Source: Musa acuminata AAA Group (taxonomy: Eukaryota > Streptophyta > Magnoliopsida > Zingiberales > Musaceae). Taken from it: DNA of 64,000 nucleotides. This document shows, in pieces, positions 1 through 13,108 of the stretch. Every line of letters begins with the position of its first letter. Position 1 is the stretch's first letter. The notes under the pieces were generated by a model. That model worked only from the letters and a program-made list of their open reading frames with translations. It was not told the origin of the DNA and did no database searches. Made by a program: the position numbers and the translations under genes. Location of the stretch: the NCBI RefSeq assembly GCF_036884655.1, contig NC_088348.1:27854001-27918000 (forward strand), given 5' to 3'.

Positions 1-1003
1 ATCTTTTATCACACTTTTATATCGTTTAATATTATTATTTTATTTATGTTTGTATAATAGACTCTTTTATAGTTATTAGAAAATTCGACGACTTCTTAAA
101 CACTATTCTAGTCTATTGATTTTGACTTTTCTTTTATTACATTATACAATTTTTTAGAATCACTACTTTACAAAAACTTAAAACAACGAGGGATCATTTG
201 ATTCTTGTTGATGTACCATACTTTTAACAAAAATGGCATGTTTCTTTTCACTTTGATATCAATTGTAATTATTCTATAAGTTCATCAACAATGATAACAA
301 TATTATATGTAAGTTCACATATGTTATTTTTTTTTATTTTATTAAATCATTTGGTGATTTGAATAACAATAATCTCTAGAATATAAAATGATCAAGGAGT
401 ATTAACTTGTATCTCCTCGATGTCAAGATTAAATTTTAATATTTTTACTCTCATTAATTTATTATTTTATAAGAATATTACATTACTAGATTCAACTATT
501 TTTATATTATGATTATAGCAATAGTATCTATATCCCATTAAAATTTTTAGGATAAATAATAAAATATTTAAAAATAATTTTTGAATTTATTTTATTTTCA
601 TGTGATATAAAGATTCTTATCATGTGATATAAAAATCTGTTTCCTATTAGTTCATAACTCAAAATAAATTAATAGAATTTCTATGTTATGAACCTTGTTC
701 AAGATATACATAATTATCTTTAGATTTTCTCCTCAAATTAATTTAGGTACAAAATAATAATTTATCATGCTCCCAACAACTTTTATAGGAATCTAATTTC
801 ATCTTTCAGAAATCTCTTTCTATTGTGATACATTCAATAAAGGGATACTAAGTACAATACCTCACTTTTCTATGAATCTAGCAAAGAAATCAAAATTATG
901 ATCTAACTCATCATATTTACTATAAAATTTATTAATCTTATCAAATTTGATAATTTTAACCCTTTTAGTAAAGAGTCTCGATATGATATTGTATACCTAA
1001 CGG

Positions 1004-1027
1004 TATATATATATATATATATATATA
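1004..1027. repeat. AT dinucleotide microsatellite
   Basis: Uninterrupted alternating TA run of about 24 bases. Confidence 0.95.
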
Positions 1028-3952
1028 ATTTCTCTCTACTAAAATAAAAAATATAGAGTGACCTATAAATATAAGTGTATAAAATCTCAAAGAGAAACTA
1101 TATTTTATTCTAACATTTGGTTATTGGATCATCATAAACTCAATATTTATATTAATTATATACAAATCATGATATAGAATTTAAAAATCAACTTTTGTTA
1201 ATTCTAGATAAAGAACTTCAAATTTTAAAATTATAGAAATTTCACATCAGATGAATCATTTCTAAGCATACGCTATAAGTACCAACTACTATTGCTTTTA
1301 TTTTAAGATGATTACCAGTAATGATAAATATTTTTTATTTTTAGTTTTTATATTAAAATAAATCTCTATTATTGATAACATAAGTTGAAATGTTAGAATC
1401 AATCAACTAATTATTATAAAAGGAGTATTGTAATGTTTGATTTAAAATATACAAACATCATACTTACACCTTTTTGAACCAAAACCTCGTGATTCACATG
1501 ACCTTTCTTGTCATAGGTGTAATACTTTATTATAAAGAATTTTTTAATGAGTTTATATGGTATTTATAAACTCAAGTGATTTATGCATTAATTTTTTTTA
1601 TTATTTCTTACTCCTTAAGTAGTACTCAAAATATTATGAGTTTTTTCTACTTTAATTTTAATTCTTTCTAAACACATATACTAGTCAGTTCATTTAAATT
1701 TTATTCATTCTTAATTTTATAATGATAATTTTAAATGAGTTAAAATAAGTAAAATAAATTAAATGAGAAAGAACTCAATTATATTTATATCTAATATTCT
1801 TAAGCTCACAACTTTGTCAAGTATATTAATGATATATCTTGAATTTTTTTAATACTATCACAATGAATTTCAATCAGTTTTTTCATTAATATTTACTAAT
1901 GACGTATCAGTAAATTTAAATTAATCTTTAAGAATTTTTTAGTGAACTAGTTATAGACTATAAGGAAGTCTGAATATTATTAGCAATTATTATGAAACTG
2001 AGTCCTTTTGATCTTTTCTAATTATTTATCTTAAATATTTATTTCATAAAAATTTCAGTAGTTATATTTGTGATCATTTCAACCAGTGTGATCAAGATCA
2101 AAGTACTAAGTATAAATTAGATATGTTTAAGTAATTTATAATAATTTAATCTAAAAAATATAGGGATGTTTATAAGAATATAATAAAGTAATTATCATTG
2201 TAATAAAATAATATAATATTAATGCCTTGAGTTTTCTAGTAAATGTTGAACTATTGATATCATCTCTATTTTATCTTTGAGTGAAATAGATTCAAAATAT
2301 ATTATAGAAGTTTATTCTCATTTAGGATTATCTAAATATTCTAATTATGTGTATCATTATGAATATTTTTTTTATATCATTTAGAATAAATTTCTTAATA
2401 TAATTTTATACATCATTGGTTTAAACTACTTTGGTGAGTATAAGATCAATATAATAATATAAAATATTATATAAATGATAAATATTTATTTTAATTTACA
2501 TATGATAAGTCTACCATCCTAGACCACTTTAACAATTACAAATCAAATAAAACTTAAGAATATGATTACAAATAATATTCATTAATTTTTTTCAATCTAA
2601 TTTATGTGAAAATAACTCAATAATAATAAAATAATAATCATAATAATTATTGAATATTATTTAACATAAAAAACTCAAATGATAATTATAATCATTAGTC
2701 ATGCTTTTATATAAAAAATAAAATTTATCTCATAATTTCAAACATATGCATGTGAATAGCCAAGCAAATATTTAAGATCAATAATTAGATTTTTATTTAT
2801 CACGTAAAAATTTTTATCAATATGTCATATGAAAAACTATAAAAGAAAAATATAATTTATTTTTCTTTTAATTCCACGTGGAACCCTCAAACAAGTCAAT
2901 CCTATTTAATTTGGAAAGTTCATAGTTGGACAACCCAAATTCACCTAGTAGATTTGGACCAATCATTTGCCCAATGAGATCTGTTAAAATTAAAATATAT
3001 TAAAGTAAAAAAATTGACTAAATTTTAACATTTTCATGAATTCGATCAAAACTTGATTAATTGAGTTTAAATCCTGCCAAATAGTAAAATACATTAACGA
3101 TCAAGTTGTTCAAAATATTTGAAATGAATCAAATTAGTTAGTTTTATAACTGAGAAAATAAGTCAATTTTTTTTAAATTTTTGAAGGGAAAAACTATAAT
3201 TTTTTATGGGATATATAATAAAAATATATGATGCATAAATGGTAGAAATTAAATTTCAGGACATAGATTAGATTTTTTTTAATTTTCGAAGGGTAAAAAT
3301 ATCCTTTTAAAAAAATTTTAATTCTCATGCTATTATCGTCGTGTTCCATGGCACCCATGTGCATGGTCTCATCGGCCATCTACTTATGCGTCAATTGCAG
3401 TGGCATGACTCTTCTCATGCCGTAGATCGACAACCTCATCGCCATGCTATCACATCATGCTAGCATATATTCATGATGCATCGCTGATTAAGCTCTAATG
3501 ACATATCGTCCCACCGTATATTCATGCACATGTGTTGACCGACAACCCTCACGGTCGTTGCAGTCGTGGTTATGCTCGTATATTCGCCCTGCAACCATTG
3601 GGAACTGAGACCTTTGGCGTCCAGTTTAAGTTGGTCACAGCTAGCAAAAGTTGTAGCCATAATGCTATAGCTGCGACACTATTGTTGTCTCCGTAGTAGT
3701 GGCACTACAATCGCCACAACTGCTATAGGTCATGGTTGTACTATAGTCGCTTATGACTAAGGCAAGTCAACTGCAATAAGGCTCCTACACAGAAGCAACC
3801 ATACATGCGATTGTCGCCGGTTGTCTCAATCTACAAAGCTTTTTGTTATGCATGTAGTTGTTGCTTGCAATTGAGTAGGTGACCGGCCATTGCCCTCATC
3901 AATATTGTTGCTAATAACAAGATGTTGGTAGTAGTCCATCGATCAAATATGG

Positions 3953-4400
3953 GGAACCTCATCCGCAAACAAGCAACATGATGAACTTGATTGAAAAGTA
4001 AATTGATAACATATACAGATTATTTAAGCATTGTAAATTAAAACAAAATAACATCTTTTTATAAGTGAAATGTGCTAATAAACAGATTTAAATACAAAAA
4101 AGATCTAAAATACTTTTACGATCTATATCACTTTTGCTACATACGCAATCGCTGACCGTACTTGAACTGACGTCCATCAAAGGCCACCACCCTTAATAAC
4201 AATATTGCTGATATATCAAATATAAGGAACCTCATCCACGAACAGATGACATGATGGATTGAATAAAAAAGTAGATCAACAACATAGATGGATCACTTAA
4301 ATATCGTAAATCAAAACCAAATAATATTTTTTCGTAAACTAATGGTGCTAATAAATAGATAGAAATACAAGAAAGATCTGAAATACTTTTACGACTAAAG
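3953..4400. repeat. Diverged direct repeat, about 175 bp, two copies
   Basis: The stretch starting near 3953 (GGAACCTCATCC) recurs from about 4228 with the same order of landmarks: an ACATGATG block, GTGCTAATAAA, then AAGATCT.AAATACTTTTACGA. The copies start about 275 bp apart and differ at many positions, so the duplication is old. Function unknown. Confidence 0.75.
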
Positions 4401-4645
4401 TATTTGATTTTAAAACATAGCTTTATAGGTATAAAAATCATGATTATGCTATTATTTAAAAAAATTTAATGCTAAAAATTAAAATCAAATGATAATAAAT
4501 TAAAAAATATATAATACATACCTTTCGGTGTCATTCAAAAAACCTTTATCTGTTTTACAAGCATACCATCATCGAATTGAATCCGAAAGCTATAGCAATA
4601 CCGATCTATAAAAAAAACTAGACTTATTCTCTTTTCCTATCCTTT

Positions 4646-4754
4646 ACAGGACCACAATTGATAAATTAGAGAGTAAGGAGTGACGAGAGAAAATATGTAT
4701 ACAGGACCACAATTAATAAATTAGAGAGTAAGGAGTGACGAGAGAAAATATGTA
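4646..4754. repeat. Near-perfect 55-bp tandem duplication
   Basis: The unit starting ACAGGACCACAATT at 4646 is repeated at 4701, again followed by AATAAATTAGAGAGTAAGG-type sequence and ending AAAATATGTA. I see one difference (G to A) between the copies, so the duplication is recent. Confidence 0.9.
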
Positions 4755-5092
4755 ATCTTCTGATGACTAATAACTAGTGTATTTTATCTCTATCACGTCT
4801 TATACTTTTATAGACAAAAATAAAGTATCTAGGATAATAATAAGAGAATTCTCTTTCATCACCCTAAAGAATCCCAACATAAACTTCTACAAAAGTATGG
4901 ATAGTTACAAAATACCCTTAACAAATATAAATTACCATCGCATATAGAATGAAAAGCCCAATTTAGAACCTAAGTCCTTGCAAAATAAATTTATTGCAAA
5001 ATAAACAATCGGTGAGGTTTCCATGTAACAATTTTGCAACAAAGTGGGCTTTCATTTAGGCGTGCGTGTTTGTGTGGTAGCCTCATCTAGTT

Positions 5093-5093
<1 letters not shown>

Positions 5094-5136
<43 letters not shown>
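5094..5136. repeat. AT dinucleotide microsatellite
   Basis: Alternating AT run of about 43 bases. Confidence 0.95.
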
Positions 5137-5143
<7 letters not shown>

Positions 5144-5430
5144 TGAGGCTTGTAAGTGGAATCCATGAGCAAACTTTAGATAGAGATTAAAAAAACAAAA
5201 GTTACAAAAAAATCGAAACCTCCAACCCATAATATGTAGGGATTTTCTAATTTAGATATGTGACATAAAATGTTAGAAATTTCAACATAAAATCTTTGCA
5301 TGGAACAATGACAAATAATCGTGTCATCGTTTAATTTAAAATTGCTATCAACTATGAGCACTTTGTAATGCAACCGTTGGCAAGTGAAAAAAAAAATATA
5401 TTTTTGTCTGTTGTTCACTCGCCTACTTTT

Positions 5431-6109
5431 ATTATAGATTTAGATGGTTTTTAGTTATGATAATATTCATGGAAACTCTATTGCTCGAGAAACAAAAAAA
5501 AAACCTTATTTTACAATTAAAATGGGAAACGATCGAAGAATCTATGATCGATATTGCAAAATCATACAACTCAGCAAAACACCTTATTTGATATGACTTA
5601 AATGGATACACTTTTGCTCGCTCGAATCCATTGAACCGAAGGATCGATCCAACGTTCGTCCTGCAATCAGTCTCACAAGGAAAGTTGTGCGACGAGCAAT
5701 TTGTGGTGCGCCGCCAATACTCCAACGAGCTGTCCAGTCTCCATCCACTATAGGCCCACACAAACACTTCCATTCCTTCCAATAGCAAGCTGGCAGCAGA
5801 GCTGGCCGATGTACGATAAGGGAAGACGACCCAACCCACCACCTCTCTCCTGGGCTTCTAGACGAGGAAAGTGGGAACACCACTGGTGTCTTCCCCCGAC
5901 GCACTATCTTCTTATGGTGCGACAGATACAATCCAACTTCGACGGTCATCGTATCCCCCACGCCGCTAAATTGGACCGCACTACATTCATCGTCAAAAAG
6001 AATCAACCAATACTGTGTACCCTAAGCCATGACCGCTGCTATCTTCTTCATTTTGTATGATTCTTGATTTGCTGTAACAAATGACTGCACCGACGCCAAC
6101 CATCGATGC
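5431..6109. other. 3' flank of the XTH gene, no gene seen
   Basis: Overlapping open frames on both strands (for example 5584-6006 minus and 5701-6060 plus) have no recognisable domain, conserved motif or splice structure. The part nearest 6109 should contain the 3' untranslated region of the neighbouring minus-strand gene. Confidence 0.6.
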
Positions 6110-6664
6110 TTATATGCTCGACACGCGTTTAGGGTCGCCGGCCCGGGCCTTCCTGCTCCGCCGCCTGGACCGCCGGCGCTCCCTCGGGTCCTTGGACTGG
6201 CCCCACTCGTAGAACCTGCTCTGCTCCGACGGAACGATGTCGCAGTCGGGGAAGGCGACCGGGTACCGGTTGGTGTCGTAGCAGCAGGAGTACGTCATGT
6301 AGCGCTCGCGGAAACGGCGCATGGCCGCGCGCTTCTTGGGCGTCATGAGCGCGAAATCGGCGGCCAGGAGCTCGTCGTTGGCCTCCGCGCAACGCCGGGC
6401 GGCGGCGGAGTCCACCTGCTGGATCGGGTCGGCGCGGCAGCCCCGGAGAACGAGGTCGGAGAAGTCGGAGACGAAGGGCTCGTACTTGTAGTTGACTTTG
6501 TACTTGCCGTTGCCGGTGGCCCAGGTGGAGCCATCCCATATGGTGGCATAGACGGACATAGGCTTCGACGGGTAGTCGCCGCCCATGGCGTCGCTCCGGA
6601 CCACCTCCCTGATCGGGGTATCGTCCACGTAGAATCTGCATCACCATTTTGGTCAGAACAAGAG

Positions 6665-6700
<36 letters not shown>

Positions 6701-7719
6701 GAGCACCATGCATACATGATAAGTTGCGAGGTCCAGAGGATGGAGTATCGGTGAGCCTCGGCGGTGGGATCGAACGGAAGGACGTACCGCTCCTCGCGGC
6801 CTCGGCTGGTGCTGCCGTTGCCGTAGACATTGGTCTGTATCCTCCAGTCTTTCCCTCTTACATTGCTCAGAAACTCGAAGTCAAGTTCATCATGCGTCTT
6901 CTCAAACAGATCTCCATTGGAAGTCTGCAAACAGAGCACAGAACATATCCGATTAATCTCTCTCCCTCAGTAATAATATTCACATCTAATCGAGTTAATG
7001 CTACTAAATGATTGACTTTAAGGATCATATCAGAAAAGAATCGATTTCTTGAACCGTTCAAAGAACGCGTGCGGATACTGCACCGATGTTGTGTGAACAC
7101 GGAAAAGCTTAGTTGTCTTTCATGTGGTGTTCGTATCACTGTCTCGAAAACGTGAATCATGAAATCGTTCACAAAGGTACATAGAATTCCACCATTCAAC
7201 ATTACGATAAACCATCAAATCCGATAAATCATGTATTATATTACATATTTTCTATATTATGTGATCAATTCAGATGCCAAATTATTATTACTATGAGAAA
7301 AATAATTACAGTTCAACCAGAAAAGCAAATTCGGTGGAATTAATGATAGGGAAGGAACTCACGTAGAAGGCGACGACGACGCCGGCGGTGTAATCCGACG
7401 GCAGCTTGATGGAGGCGCTGAAGAATCCGTGATGGTACATATCGTTCGATACGAAGCCCGATCCTAAACCACCACCACAAAAACAACTCGATTACAAAGG
7501 ACGCGTCGGCGACAAAGATGGGGTCAGGGTCGGGGTGGGGTGAGTACCGGAGTAGCGGTTGAGGCTGAGGCGGGCGGTGCGACCATCGGAGGAGCGGACG
7601 AGGTTGTCGTTGCCGAAGAGGTGGGAGAAGCCCTCGTCGAAGGTCACAGTGTTCACGTCGAACGCCGCCGTCACCGTCACGACGCACGAGAGCAGGACGA
7701 CGGCCGAAATCATCGCCAT
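6110..7719 (-). CDS. XTH: Xyloglucan endotransglucosylase/hydrolase (group III type)
   Basis: Four exons on the minus strand: 7719-7548, 7463-7363, 6924-6716 and 6635-6110, in frame, giving 335 residues, normal for the family. The start follows a TATAAG box at 7795-7790 and opens a signal peptide of about 19 residues (MAMISAVVLLSC...). The GH16 active site reads HDELDFEFLSN, with both catalytic glutamates of the family's DEIDFEFLG motif. The C-terminal half has the XTH-specific paired cysteines (RGC, RRC, YSCCYD, FPDC). An NGS sequon lies shortly after the active site, where XTHs are usually glycosylated. The tail is very basic (RRRSRRRSRK), as in XTH27/28/30-type proteins. Known role of the family: cutting and rejoining xyloglucan in the cell wall. 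Subgroup assignment is inferred from the motif variant and the long tail. Intron 3 is only 80 bp and contains a GA/CT repeat. Confidence 0.95.
6668..6697. repeat. GA microsatellite inside XTH intron 3
   Basis: About 15 GA units inside the 80-bp intron 6636-6715. Read on the gene's strand it is a CT run ahead of the acceptor CAG at 6638-6636. Confidence 0.95.
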
Positions 7720-7789
7720 CCGCCAACTATTCTCTCCGCTCTGCAATCCGAGTGTAACTATGGATGTCGACGTCGTCGGCTTCCGTCTT

Positions 7790-7795
7790 CTTATA
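7790..7795 (-). promoter_or_regulatory. TATA box of the XTH gene
   Basis: Minus-strand TATAAG in a CTCTATAAGAAG context, about 71 bp upstream of the ATG at 7719, implying a leader of roughly 40 bases. Confidence 0.7.
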
Positions 7796-8921
7796 GAGAG
7801 GGGTGGGGAATCGGTGGGTGGACGGAAAGTGGAGGGACGGATTGATCTGGCAACGAATACTTCCATACCGTGCCGCGCTGCTTCGTGCGTCCACTTTGTT
7901 GACTCAGACGCGGTTGGGGAACTACTCGCGTCGCACACGTTTCTTGAGCGGTTCGAACGCCATGGTCGGTGGGTGGCCACTGATCGCGCCACTGATTCGT
8001 CGTTTACGAGAAAGGAAGGGATATTAAAGAATATTGCGACACAATAATCTTTGATATCTTAGACATCAAACCAAAGGCAGCTGACGAACGCCAATCTGTC
8101 GCTTCCGCTTGCTCCGCCATCATTCCACCACGCTTGTAGATCGAAAGGGCAAACGCTGGGCGGCTCGCAAGCTGGCGTTGATCGAACCGCATAAGGTTCA
8201 TGCGCCTCCGCTGACGAATTTAATTGGATGCAGTAAATGAAGTTAGAAACGCACAGAACACGGCATCGTTGGACTTCCCGGAGTCCATTGGTGGGAGATT
8301 GAATCGAGGGAGGGGAAGCTACAGAGAGCCTATAAAGAGTTTACTCCACTTGCAATCGGCATCAAGGATTTGAAAGAGCCCTTTTAGACTATCGTCATCT
8401 AGAAATTGTTCGTCCCGAGATGGAAGACTCAATTTTGCCACAAAAGCTCCCATGCGGCTTTGATTTCGTCGCTCAGCAATGATCGATGTTGAAGTAATGC
8501 GTTTATCGATGGAGCAGAGGAGGAGCACCGGGGAGAACCGAGCAGCAGACACAACACCCAACCAAATGTCCCTCTCCTCCGACCAGACATTCCATGATGT
8601 TAGATTTATTGGGTGTACTAATGTCGTGTGTTTGGAGAAGTGGGACATCATGAACGAGTGAGTTCTCGGATTCATACCCACGCCCTACGAGGAACGTTAC
8701 ACGCTAGCGGGGACGAGGCTGTCGCCTCCGGACGCTCTGCGTTGCCATGATTGCTAGGAAGACTCCGAGAAGGCTGGTGATCACTTGGGCCATGCAGCAG
8801 GAAGCCTCGAAAACAGACCTGAAACAAAGTGACTTTTCTCTCGTTTCAGAAGCTGTGGGAATCAAAAGAAACATAGACATCTCACATCATATCGATTTTA
8901 GTTGTTTATTGTATTGAAAAT
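7796..8921. other. XTH upstream region and intergenic DNA
   Basis: The upstream region of the XTH gene runs rightward from 7796. The overlapping open frames near 8319-8681 (minus) and 8479-8661 (plus) show no family resemblance. No gene is supported up to the copia element. Confidence 0.6.
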
Positions 8922-9247
8922 TGATTTATAATAATTATTTATGAAGTTATCAGGGTGTAAGTAGTTATAGATATATTGTAAGTAGTAACTCATGACCTAG
9001 TTTCTATACCTAACTTAATCATAAGTGACATGATGGAGTGATATAGTTACCTCTAGGTCCTATAAATAGGACCATAGTTCATGAAGCAAGATAGTGTGTA
9101 TGTACTTGAAAATATCTTATAAGTGTTGTATGTCTTTCCTCTTGTTTAAATACTACATCGATTTTTTTGATCGAAAGGATTCTTTTTAATTGCATAGTAG
9201 TATTTTATTTTTATCATTTCCTTGCTCCTCCGTCCTTAATATTTGTA
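8922..9247 (+). repeat. 5' LTR of the copia element
   Basis: Starts TGATTTATAATAATTATTTA, matching TGATTCATAGTAATTATCTA at 12803. It shares ATGGAGTGATATAGTTACCT, a TATAAATAGGA box at 9061 and GTTTAAATACTACATC with the other copy. The right edge is set just before the primer-binding-like site and is good to a few bases. Confidence 0.85.
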
Positions 9248-12200
9248 GTATCAGAGTTAAGTTTCAATCTGAACTAGGCTTTATAGCTTTCAATGGTAAT
9301 TCCATATCGAAACCCCTTATTCTCATTTTCTCAGACAAATGTAATAAATTTTAGAATATCAAGATGAAGACTCTATTCAAGTCATAAGATCTTTGAGACT
9401 AAATAAAAAATAGATATGCAAATCCAGACGAAGAAATCAAGCCGAGGGAGAATAGAAAGAATGACTCAAATGCATTTTTATTCATTCAACAAGTTGTATA
9501 TGAGATAATCTTCTCAAGAATTGCAGTAGCAACAACATCAAAGCAAGCTTGGTTGATATTTAAAAATGAATTTCAAGGCTCATTAAGAGTGATTACGGTA
9601 AAACTTCAAACCCTTCGTCATGAGTTTGATATTTTATTCATGAAAAGCAATGAATCGATGTAAGATTTTTTTTCTCGGGTTATTGAAATTATTAGTCAAA
9701 TAAAATCTTATGATGAACGTCTTCCTGATCATATAATTATTGCAAAAGTTTTAAGAAGTTTAACTCCAAAATTTGATCATGTTATTGTCGTAATTGAGGA
9801 GTCAAAAGATTTATCTACATTTTCATTTGATGAACTAATGGGTTCTTTGCAAGCACATAAAGCAAGGTTGAACATATCACTTGAAAAAAGTAAAGAAAAG
9901 TCATTTCAGGTTAAAAGAGAGTCTTCTACTTCAAAAGAAGATAAAAAATTAGTAGGAAAAGGACATGACAAGAGGAAGATTTTGTCTTTCTACAAGTACC
10001 TTCGGTGAGGAACAATACCTTGATAATGTTTTCTTTGTTTCTAGTTTATCACATAACTTATTGGTTATTGACCAATTGATAGATAATGAATATTTAGTTA
10101 TATTTGATGATGGTTTATGCACTATTAAAGATAAAAAATCTTGTTTAATTACAGTAAATATTTGCATGACGTAAAACAAGATATTTCTATTTGATGTTTC
10201 AAATGTTGAAAAATATGCTCTTGTTGCAACTCAAAAGAATGAGTCTAATTTGTGACATTTAAGACATGGACACCTTAACATTAAGAGTTTAAGGTTGTTA
10301 AATAAAAAATAATAATTTTTGGATTGTCTAAAATTAATACACTTCATGTATGTGAAGGATACATTTATGACAAATAAAGTAAAAAATCATTTTATGTTAG
10401 AAAAGAATGGAGAGCATCTAATTATCTTGAATTAATTCATATATGTGAACCTATGAATACAAAATCATTTAGTAAAAGTCAATATTTTCTATTGTTTATT
10501 AATGATTATAGCCGCATGAGTTGGGTATATTTTTTGGAATTAAAATCTAAAACATTTGATAATTTTTTAAAATTCAAGGTACTTGTAGAAAGACAAAGTG
10601 GTAGATATATAAAGATACTTTGGACGGATAGAGGTGGTAAATTTTTATCTAATAAGTTTAATTATTTTGTGAAGAAAATTATATTCATAGAGAATTGACA
10701 GCACCATATATACCGAAGCAAAATGATGTAGCTGAACGTAAGAATTGAACTATCGTTAAAATAGCAAGAAGTTTGTTTAAAGGAAAACACATATTCCAAA
10801 TCATTTTTGGGCAAAAACAATTACAACAACAGTTTATTTGTTGAATATTTCATGAACAAAGGCTGTTATGAATTAAACTTCGGTCGAGACTTGATATGGT
10901 ATAAAACCAAGTGTAAGTCATCTAAGAATTTTTGGTTGTATTACTTATACTTTGGTGAATTCACAAAATTATCACAAGCTTGATGAAAAATATGAAAAAT
11001 GTATCTTAATTGGTTATTTCTTACAATCCAAAGTATATCGATTATATAATCATGTTAGTGGCAAAGTTATTATTAACAGAAATGTTATGTTTGATGAAAA
11101 GACTAGTTAGAATTCGGAGACCAATAAAGGTGGAACACAAATTCAAATTCTAGTAGAATTAGATGCTCTATAAAATCAAGTGATAGATCTTACTCCAACA
11201 AGTTCATCGTTAACCTTAGTAGCAGTTAAAATTCTGATTCCTTAGATGAAACCCCTCTAGGAAAATTCAAATTACTAACATAAATTTATGACTCAACGTT
11301 TGCTTTATTTATTTTAGATCCTATTATTTTTAAGGAAGCAGTTAAAAAAGAGGAATGACAAAAAGCAATAAAGGAGGAAATCAGATTAAAACGAGTGTTC
11401 AAAACATAGTTTAATGTAGATGGAAGTATCCAAAAGTATAAGGCTTGACTTGTAGCAAAAGGATATTCACAGCAACAAGGTATTGATTTTGATGATACTT
11501 TTTCTCCAGTTGCTAGATTCGAAACCGTGAGAACTTTCTTGACTTTAGTTCACTTGAGTTGGCATGTTTATCAATTTAATATGAAATCTATATTTTTAAA
11601 TAAATATTTATACGAAGAGGTTTTTATTACTCAATCTAAAGGTTTTTTGGTTAAAGGACATAAAAGGAAATGTCTATAAGCTAAAGAAAGCTCTTTATGG
11701 GTTTAAAGAAGCTCAAGGGTATGACACAGTAAAACTGATTATTATTTTAATCAAAATAAATTTAAGATGAGTAATAATGAACCTACTCTTTATCTAAAGA
11801 ATGGAGATGAACATAATATTCTAATGGTTTATGTTTATGTTGATGATATTATATATATGGGTTCATCTAACTCTTTTGTAGCAAAATTTAAAAAGTGTAT
11901 GATGAATAAGTTTAAAACGTCAGATCTAGATTTACTACATTATTTTCTTGGGTTGGAAGTGAAACAAGGATCAGATAAAATTTTTATTTCATATAGAAAG
12001 TATGCAATGGATCTACTCAAAAAATCTAATATGATTAATTGTAAAGTTACAATAATATCCGTAAATATATTTGAGAAATTGAAACTTAAAGATAGTATAT
12101 GTTTGACAAATGCAAAATACTATCGAAGTTTAGTTGAAAGTTTGATTTATCTAACTCATACTCGACTGGATATTACCTTCTCTGTTCGTGTAGTATCCAG

Positions 12201-12802
12201 GTTTATGCATAGCCCAAGCAAAAATTATTTTAAAGCTGTTAAAAGAATTCTGCATTATATTAGTGAAACTACAGATTATGATATTTGGTATTCTCATAAT
12301 TTTAAATGTAAATTATTTGGTTTCACTTATAATGATTGGGCAGGAGCTTTAGATAATAGAAAGAGTACTTTATGTAATATTTTTAGCCTTGGATCATGAT
12401 TTATATCTTGGAGTTCAAAAAAGCAAGTAATAACTACGTTATCGATATCGGAAGCAAAATATATAGTCACAACATCAGCAACTTGTCAAGCAATATGGCT
12501 TAGAAAACTTCTAGAAGATATTCATTAAGAACAAAAAAAAAACAACCGAAATATTTTGTGACAACAAAGTCACAATTGCAATGATGAAGAATCCAATATT
12601 TCATGGAAGAACGAAGCATATAGAGATACACTATCATTTCATCTGGGATCTTGTAGCAAATAGAGTCACAGCAATAAAGTATTATGGAACAGATGAACAA
12701 GTTGTGGATATCCTCACCAAGTCGCTTTCAGTTCAAAAGTATATTTATTTCATGTCGCAAATCGGTGTTTGTAACTATGAATCAAGAGGGAGGGTTAAGA
12801 AT

Positions 12803-13108
12803 TGATTCATAGTAATTATCTAGGTAGTTACCATGTTCTAAGTAGTGACCAATGATCTAGAAATTATGAAAAAGTTCCTACACCTAACTCAATCATGGGC
12901 GATATGATGGAGTGATATAGTTACCTCTAGGTTCTATAAATAGGATTATAGTTCATGAAATAAGATAGTGTGTACTTGAGAATATCTGGTAAGTGTTCAA
13001 TGTCTTTCCTTTTGTTTAAATACTACATCAATTTTATTGATCGAAAGAATTCTTTTTAATTACATAATAATATAATATTTGTATCATTTCCATGTTTCTC
13101 CATCCCCA
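12803..13108 (+). repeat. 3' LTR of the copia element
   Basis: Directly preceded by a purine-rich tract (AAGAGGGAGGG, 12784-12794) expected of the plus-strand primer. It keeps a TATAAATAGGA box at 12935. It ends about 410 bp before the KANADI start codon and reads in the same direction. The right boundary is approximate. Confidence 0.85.

Larger units (their letters stand above)
1..5430. other. AT-rich gene-free region
   Basis: No coding region is supported here. Open frames are short and none resembles a known family. The first 3.2 kb is extremely AT-rich; 3.3-4.0 kb is more balanced and looks like old degraded repeat. It holds AT microsatellites and two local duplications, listed separately. 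No intact transposon ends were recognised. Confidence 0.7.
8922..13108 (+). mobile_element. Decayed Ty1/copia LTR retrotransposon
   Basis: Two direct LTRs of about 0.31-0.33 kb flank a plus-strand pol remnant with copia domain order. Recognisable pieces are: a UBN2-type gag core (9660-9890); a GAG-pre-integrase block (HLRHGHLNIKSL, about 10257-10290); an integrase core (INDYSRMSWVYF and TDRGGKF, 10453-10700); reverse transcriptase ([14 protein letters not shown] near 11500 and YVDDIIYMGSS near 11845); and RNase H (about 12340-12525). The sequence jumps from gag into the end of protease near 9960, so the zinc knuckle and the protease active site are missing. Many stops and frameshifts follow. 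A primer-binding-like TATCAGAG lies at 9249-9256. No convincing target-site duplication was found. The LTRs differ at many sites, so the insertion is old and non-autonomous. Confidence 0.92.

Noticed and set aside
5432..6060. Overlapping 119-140-residue frames 3' of the XTH gene
   Set aside because: Three mutually overlapping frames on both strands, none with a recognisable motif; expected by chance in a GC-richer patch.
7340..8047. Several frames of 100-166 residues around XTH exon 1
   Set aside because: They are shadows of XTH exon 1 and its GC-rich leader; only the frame beginning MAMISAVV continues correctly across splice sites.
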